Below, piece by piece: positions 57,111-64,000 of a stretch of 64,000 nt of DNA. This DNA comes from Epiperipatus broadwayi. Taxonomy: Eukaryota > Onychophora > Udeonychophora > Euonychophora > Peripatidae. How positions within the stretch are numbered: the first letter of the stretch is position 1; every line of letters begins with the position of its first letter. The stretch spans positions 3,136,001 to 3,200,000 of the forward strand of contig JAQFVV010000112.1 in the NCBI GenBank assembly GCA_028023455.1, read 5' to 3'. Under the pieces are notes generated by a model. The model had not been told where the DNA came from, did no database searches, and saw only the letters and a program-made list of their open reading frames with translations. The position numbers and the translations under genes are program-made.

Positions 57111-59699
57111 TTTAATAAAATATTATTTCTCTTTTCTTGTGCCCAGTTTAATTTATATATATAAACGTTTTGAATATTTAATCAAGAAAAGGTAATACAG
57201 TTTTTATTATTGTTATAATTTGCTGAGCGTGATTTTGACATTAACGGTCGGAATCATAGCGCTTGTCTTCGGCAGCAGAAAGCTATACCACATTTAAATA
57301 AGATGTGCATTATATAAATGCCCTATTTACATATTTCATTTCTTTGACAAAGTAACCCAAGACTTGTAAAAAAAAATATTATTAAAAATAGTAAAATTAA
57401 AACATTTATTTAAAAACCTTTTAAATATTGATATTTGACAATATTTAGGCAAATATTTGCTTCATAAAATAATATTTAATAAATACTGTAGTTAAATTTT
57501 TATTATTATTATTATTTTGTAAATTTATTGTGGGTTTCTTTTTTGGTGTGTGTATGCATGCATATAGTAAATTAATCAAATGGTTTATTCTTGGGAGTTC
57601 ATAAAAAGTTTGACCACAGATTTGGAGCCATAATTCATGAACTTTGAGTTCCTGAGTTTGATACTCTATCAGTGCACAATAGCACACAAGTATGTATTAA
57701 TATCTGATTTACATTTAGACTCAGCCAATTTCACATTAAATGTACTACATAAAAAAATACTTTTAGAATATAAAAGTCAAAATAATGGTATACCTTTAAA
57801 TCTACTATGGTATTATTTATTATGAAAATTATTTGCATTTAGAAGCAGTAATTCACTCTATTTGTGCTCTTATTGATAAGCACACCCCCCCCAAAAAAAA
57901 ATAAATTAATGTGCCTGCATATACAAGTTAATGCGTGTGCAAATAGCGTGTGCAAATAGCAATGACATACCTAATACAATTCACGTGTTATTAAATGCAT
58001 ATTAACTGAATACTTATATAGTTATTGCTAGGCCTTAATACTACTGATTTATGAATAAATACATCAATTATATTTTACATATTCTCACACATATATAAGA
58101 TGTTCCTACATATACAAATCAATACTTGGAAGTTAGTGACATCGAATCTTGGCATAGCTGATAAAAAAAGATCCCCTGAAAATGGTCCTGTGAATGTTTT
58201 TACACTGATATTTTACAATTTAAAAGCTAATTATTATATAACATCTTATAATCTCAATTAAGTAATGAGCTAATAAAGGATGTTTAAATACTCCCATTCA
58301 TAATATTATAAGATATAGCTATTTCTTTTTTGTCTTCGACATCTAACTTTGTAATAATTGCACAATTCTAGTAAACAAAATGAGGAATTTGAGTAAAGTA
58401 AAATATTTTATCCTGATTAAATTTGTTTTTATCAATATAAATTCCCTAAAATATTCTATACATTAAGTATTGCTATACAGTAAACATTATTATTAAAATC
58501 TGATCATACCCCTAATAGATCGATCATAATGCATGGAACATAATTTTCAAAATTAACAAATATAAAATTACATAATCAAGTGAATTTCACAAACAAAATA
58601 TAATAAATTATGTAAATAATAAAACATAATATGCAAATATTTAATATCTTTTCATAAAAATGAATACATGTGAAAAAAAAAAAAAAACAACAGAAACAAA
58701 TAATTTAGCTGATGTAAATGAATCTGAAAAAAAGTCACATGATAAAACCAAGATAAAGTTTGGTCTAACCAGAATCCTGAATATAGAACATTATTCAAAG
58801 ATTCTATTCAGTCACAACAAGAACAATCAATACTATGATAAGTCTTCTACAATGTAAATATAATAAGAATGAGCAATCATTGAATATCTGCGAGTAATAA
58901 TATATTTTTAGACAGAGACGATTATGACTAAATCACATATTTAATATGTTTATATATCTAATTATTGAAAACTGTAGTCAATCAATAACAATAGAATTTG
59001 CAATAGTCAAATCATTTACAAAAATAAAAAATATCAGAAGATCAAGCCAAAGAAAACATATTCATATAAGTGATAAACAATAAAAGATCCTAATTAAAAT
59101 TAAAAAATTCCAACTTTAATTATAGTTATATTTTTAATTTATGGGTTTACACAAATTATTGAAGTGGTAGTATTTAAAATGCAATTCAGTCAAAAAGAAA
59201 TCATCTTAAATATAAAATATTATTCTATGATAAGCATTTATTCACTTCCAAAGAAAATATTAATTTATTTAAACTTTAAATAATAAATAGCCAAGCAATG
59301 CTTTCAACCTGGAAAGTCATATCAAAACTAGAAGGTCATATTCACAGGGTTCAAACTCAGCATCTGACTATTATTGAAAGAAAATACATTCTTATTTATG
59401 CTTAAGATTTTCTATAAACTAAACAAATAAGTTCAATGTGTTTCAGATGAGCATTGCATTTAAAATTTTTTTATTACATTTAACATTGAGTTTTGCTACA
59501 AACATCTTTTAATTTGGAAGGATTAACCTAAATATTGACTATAATGTGAATACGGCTTCAAATAGTTGAAAGCATGGTTAACATTGCAGAATATTATAAA
59601 TAATAATCTATTAAACACAGAAAATGTATTTTATATTAAATAATATCTATTATAAAAATGCTTTTATTTAATTTGGGCCACAATTTTGATTGGTGTATT
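57111..59699. other. AT-rich spacer
   Basis: About 2.6 kb without a supported feature. At 57225-57280 a GC-richer patch ('aacggtcggaatcatagcgc') stands out but was not identified. A frame at 58660-58857 has low-complexity composition only. Confidence 0.35.
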
Positions 59700-60490
59700 T
59701 AACTTGAAATATAAGTTTGTATGAAGGGGGGGGGGGAGAGCATCATAAAATTAAATTAATTCAATTATTAATTTTAAAAATAGTGATTGAATTAATTTAT
59801 TTATGGATGCTTCCTCTCTTCTTTTATTTCAAGTTAAATATACCAACCCAAATTGTGATCCCAAAAAAAAAAAAAAAAGTTTTTAATGCAATATTCCTTA
59901 AATTAAATAAAAGAACTTTTTTATATATGATATTTAATTTTTTTTAGTAATCTGATATTTTGCAAAAGTCTTTCTGCAACTATTTGTATTCAAATTTACA
60001 GACTAAGAATATAACCAATGTCACCATACTTCTAATTTTTAAAATGAAATTCATGCATGTTAAAAATCATTTACAAGACTTATATTTTGTTTATGAAGGT
60101 AGTGTTTTTAAAAATGCAATTTTTAGTTTAACAATAAAAAGAAATTAAAATTTTATTCCTCATTTTTTTTCTATTTTAATTAAATGTAATTCATTTTTTA
60201 GTGAATATTCAATTTTAGCATATTTTTAAATATATATACTGCTATCTAGTCTGCAATATTGAAAACTTACCAAACCCATATTACATATTTTGAAATTTGT
60301 TTCACCAACTCTGTTAGACTGAGCAAATGGCTGGAGAACCCTATAAAATATTTCAGGGTCATATTACATTGTCATTAATACCTAGCATGTGTACAAAATT
60401 TGAAGGAAATACATTTTATATAAGCATGTTAAAAGTCAATTATAAGATTTGACCCAAACAAACAAACAGAATTTTTACGTTAAATAAAGC
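59700..60490 (+). repeat. Family G copy 1
   Basis: About 750 bp, related along its length to 62020-62775 and 63000-63775. It starts near 'gattgaattaattta' and ends 'gacccaaacaaacaaacaga' + 'attttta'. Shared blocks are 'atgaaattca', 'caagactt', 'gtttatgaaggt', 'gagcaaatggctgga' and 'acaaaatttgaaggaaat'. No conserved reading frame across copies, so it is non-coding. The 3' end resembles non-LTR element ends. Confidence 0.75.
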
Positions 60491-62019
60491 ATTTAAAAAA
60501 CAAAGCATTACACATTTTTATATTTTTTGCACAACCCAAACTGTATGTTGTTTCTTTTAAACATACAATTACAGATACTTAAAAAATGGATATGACTCTC
60601 CAAGGTGCATTTTCATATGAACTAAGTACTAACAGGTTGTCCAAGTTATCATACAAATTATTATCCATTGTCAATATTTTCCACATATCTAATGATAATT
60701 ATATCTATTCATTCTACCATATTAGCCTACAATTATAATAACCAGTTAGTTATAAATGCAAAATAATAAACTGAATACTTAGAAATAAAGTGATGTAATT
60801 TTTTTTCACAATTAAGTAAGCATTTATAATATAAATTATATTTAATGTCAATACGTCACAAAAAATTTATACAATCTATACTATAGTACTTATTTGATTT
60901 TCTAATTTAATTAGTGAACTTTTAACATGCTGCTGGTGAAAATAATATAAACATGTTTTGAATTAATTGTTGCTTTAAAGTAAGTAAAATCTTTATATAT
61001 AAAAACTTTGACCACATTGTCAAAATTATTTTTAGTAATAAAATAATCTTCTTCATAAAACATTATTTAATTCAAAATAATACAAAATGTATATAGAAAC
61101 AAGCTTTATTTAATACCAACAGTATAGTATGCTTAGCATGCTTTTGTCTTCCTGGTAGTCATATTTATAGCAATAGTTGTCTGATGATCTGCCAGCCTTG
61201 TTTGTTCTGAAAGAAACAATGCTAAATATAAATAAAGTTAAGAAGGCATGGCATATTGCCAACAACATACACACAATAAATAAAAAAAGAATTCTGCATC
61301 TCCCTTTCAAGTGGCTCATTTAAATGAACTTATTTACATCCTTAATTCAAATTTTACATAAATTCTCTACTTTGTTTATTCTTTGATAAATATTACAAAC
61401 TTCTCTGACAACTATTGGTCTGAATATGACTATCAGGCAATTGAAAGCATGCTAAAGCACACCATATTGTTGGGATTAAATAAAGCTTTACTCTATATAC
61501 ATTTTGCAGATATTTATTTTGAATTACACTATCCCGAGAAAAATTTATTAAAATTTTGAAGTTACATTAAAACATTATTTAATGCATTCTATAAATTTTA
61601 TCTTTTAAATTTTAAAAAAATATATAGCTTTTTAAAATTATTATTTATAAATTAATAAATTAGATTTCACAACTGAATTGAATTAATAAAGTAATCTTCA
61701 AAATTAAATAATAATAATTGAATTGCTTTATTTACCAGGAGTTCATAAACAGTTTGAAAACTAGTAACACTGAGATTGAATACCATTCGTGTGCCTTAGG
61801 AAAAGACTCTATCACTTAATGACCATCTCAAGCCTCAAAAAAAAATAAAAAAAATTAACAAAGTAGACTTCAAAATTAATAATATAAATAAAAATATTTT
61901 ACTAAAAAAACATTATTTAATTTGATGAGTAATATACTAAAAACCAAAAGTTTTTTTTTCCACTCATGATTTGGATTGTTATATGTAAGTTGAAAAAAGA
62001 ACCTGAGATATTTGTAAAT
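60491..62019. other. AT-rich spacer
   Basis: No supported feature. A 69-codon antisense frame at 61110-61319 has a hydrophobic stretch ('LFLFIVCMLLAICHAFLTLFIF') that could be a membrane segment, but no homolog was recognised and chance is likely. Confidence 0.35.
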
Positions 62020-62775
62020 TAATTATATTTGTAAATTAATTAATTTATTCATTATTTTAAAAACTAATGGTTGAATTAATTGATTTATGGATGTCCATAC
62101 TTTTATTTTAATATATAGCATATGAAAATTGTGGTTGAAGTAAAAAAATACTTTTGGTTTTTAGTGCATTACTCTCCAAATTAAATAAAAGTGTTTTTAT
62201 AAAATATTTTTTTATATATTATTTTTTTAATACTTCACTATTTTTCAAGTGACTTTTTATAACCATTTATATTTAAATTTAAAAACTAAAAATCTAAACA
62301 ATGTCAACATATTTCCAATATTTGAAATGAAATTCACTTATTTTAAAAATTGATCACAAGACTTTTGTGTTTATGAAGGTGGCTTTAAAAAGAAGCAAAT
62401 TTTATGTAACACTCATGAAAATTAAAATTTGATCCTTTATTTCTTTTTCTTTTTATTTTAATTAACTGAGAATACTTTTTATTGAATTAATCATAAATTC
62501 AATGTAAGCATATTTAAAAACATATATACCACCATCTATTGCAAATCACGAAATATTTACTAAACCAATTCCAATGTAGTTTAAAGTGCAACCTTCTAAC
62601 ATTATTAGGCTAGACAACTGGCTGGATTACCCTGAAATATTATATTATCATTGATCTCTGACATGTGTTCAAAATTTGAAGAAAATCCATTTGATAGAGA
62701 TATGTTGAAAATTGGTTATAAGATTTGATCCAAAGAAACAACAGAATTTCTAACTTAAATAAAAGTATTTAATTT
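62020..62775 (+). repeat. Family G copy 2
   Basis: It has the same order of blocks as copy 1 ('gttgaattaattgatttatg', 'tttatgaaggtggc', 'caaatttgaagaaaatccat', 'gatccaaagaaacaacagaa'). It is about as diverged from copy 1 as copy 1 is from copy 3. Confidence 0.75.
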
Positions 62776-62784
62776 TATATGTAT

Positions 62785-62866
62785 GCTAAAAGGAAGTCAC
62801 CTTGACAACAGTTTGAAATTGTTAATTGTTATTGAGATTGAGATTTCAAAGTGTTGACTGGTTTTT
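62785..62866 (+). repeat. Family A end fragment
   Basis: 'caccttgacaacagtttgaa', 'ttgttaattgttattgagat' and 'gtgttgactggtttttaatg' are the terminal part of family A, lying between two family G copies. Confidence 0.75.
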
Positions 62867-62999
62867 AATGGTATATATATGTAATTTTTATAATAAACAC
62901 TTTTATTTACTGTACACTAAAAATAACTAAAATAATTGTTCTCTTCAACCATAATTAGGTTTTTAAAATTAATTTGAAGTTAAAGCATGGATTTGTCCA

Positions 63000-63775
63000 G
63001 AAATTAATTAATTCAGCCATTAATTGTAAAAATTTGCAACTAAATTAATTAACTTCTAAATATGTCAGATTTTTATTTTAAGTTAAATATGAATATCCCA
63101 CTTGTGGTTGAAGAAAAAAAATTGTCTGAATTTTTGGTGGACAGTAAATAAGTGGACTTATTATAATATATATATAAAATTAACTTTTTAGTATTTACAA
63201 AGTAAATAAAAGTATTTATTATAAAATATTATATATATATTGTGTTTAACTATTTAATATTGGGATTTTTTTGTAATTATTTCAATTTTAATTAAAACAA
63301 AGAACAAAAACTTAGCACTATTTGTGTAATATTTTTTTTAAAAAATTACACATTAATAATAGCTTCCAATATTGTTTTGTTTATGAAAAAAAGCATTAAA
63401 AAACTTTTACAATCAATTAAAATTTAAAGCAATTTTTTTCAGTCAAAAGAAATCAAGATTTGTTTTTACACTTTTTATTTACATTTTCTTTTTTTTTTTT
63501 TTTAAAAAAAAAACCATCCTCTCATGCATATCACTAAAAACTTAACCTCAACACATTTGAAATTCAGTCTGCCAACTCCAACTACAGTAATCAAATGAAG
63601 GACTGTCCTAAAATATTTTGTCATATTGAATTATCATTGATTTTTAGCACCTATACAGAATTTGAAGGAAGTTCATTTGATAGAAGTATGTTAAAACTGG
63701 ATTATAAAATTAATCCTAAACAGACAAACAAATAAATAGAGTTTTTAACTTAAATAAAAATGTTTAAAAATAGTT
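63000..63775 (+). repeat. Family G copy 3
   Basis: It has the same layout as the other copies, with an internal TA-rich insertion near 63160-63240. It ends 'cctaaacagacaaacaaata' + 'gagtttttaactta', closest to the partial copy at 1-212. Confidence 0.75.
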
Positions 63776-64000
63776 TATTAATCTGCTTTCAAAATTATAC
63801 ATTTTCTACATAAAATATTCACTTAAATTCTTATACTAAAATGAATGTTAATCTCCAATTTGTTTATTTTCATCTGAATTTATGATTGTCTATAGTCTTT
63901 TTTTTTTTTTTGTCAAAACCTATATTATTTATGAATTAATACTTAAAAATTTTAAAAATGAAACAATAAAAATACGCACAACTGTTTATAATAAAAAACA

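Overview
This window is AT-rich eukaryotic DNA from what looks like an invertebrate animal. No cellular protein-coding gene, rRNA or functional tRNA gene could be supported. What can be recognised is transposable-element DNA: RTE-clade LINEs, Penelope-like elements (PLEs) with reverse transcriptase plus GIY-YIG domains, a third LINE lineage, two non-autonomous LTR retrotransposons, two non-autonomous hAT DNA transposons, tRNA-headed SINEs, several unnamed dispersed families, and microsatellites. This mixture fits a metazoan. I could not fix the phylum; a mollusc or another aquatic invertebrate is only a guess.

Layout. 1-5070: end of a repeat also found at the far right (family G), an antisense RTE fragment, a PLE-derived foldback, a hairpin, a family A copy and another foldback. 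5137-8629: LTR element with about 1.38-kb LTRs, a lysine-tRNA-like primer site and almost no interior. 8640-12630: a family C copy, then the best RTE copy, which spans endonuclease and reverse transcriptase with one nonsense codon and a C-terminal frameshift. 12630-23300: foldbacks and families A and B, including a perfect 82-bp inverted repeat at 18015-18214. 23300-23752: 41-bp minisatellite. 25890-30185: a foldback with a hammerhead-like core, a PLE tail, a LINE tail, and a hAT element with perfect 8-bp target duplications. 31779-34845: a short LTR element running into about 1.5 kb of implausible homopolymer sequence, then an RTE fragment. 37100-39560: two PLE copies inverted against each other. 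40460-41650: LINE C-terminus. 42130-57110: foldbacks, SINE pairs, RTE fragments, a second hAT element and an 873-bp palindrome. 59700-63775: three direct copies of family G.

The unusual property of the window is its inverted-repeat architecture. About twenty long foldbacks (arms about 40 to 900 bp) belong to unrelated families, so inversion-duplication recurs independently of family. Some have hammerhead-like cores at or beside the loop, and others have Pol III B-box-like sequence in the arms. Boundaries and family names were read by eye, without alignment or database search.
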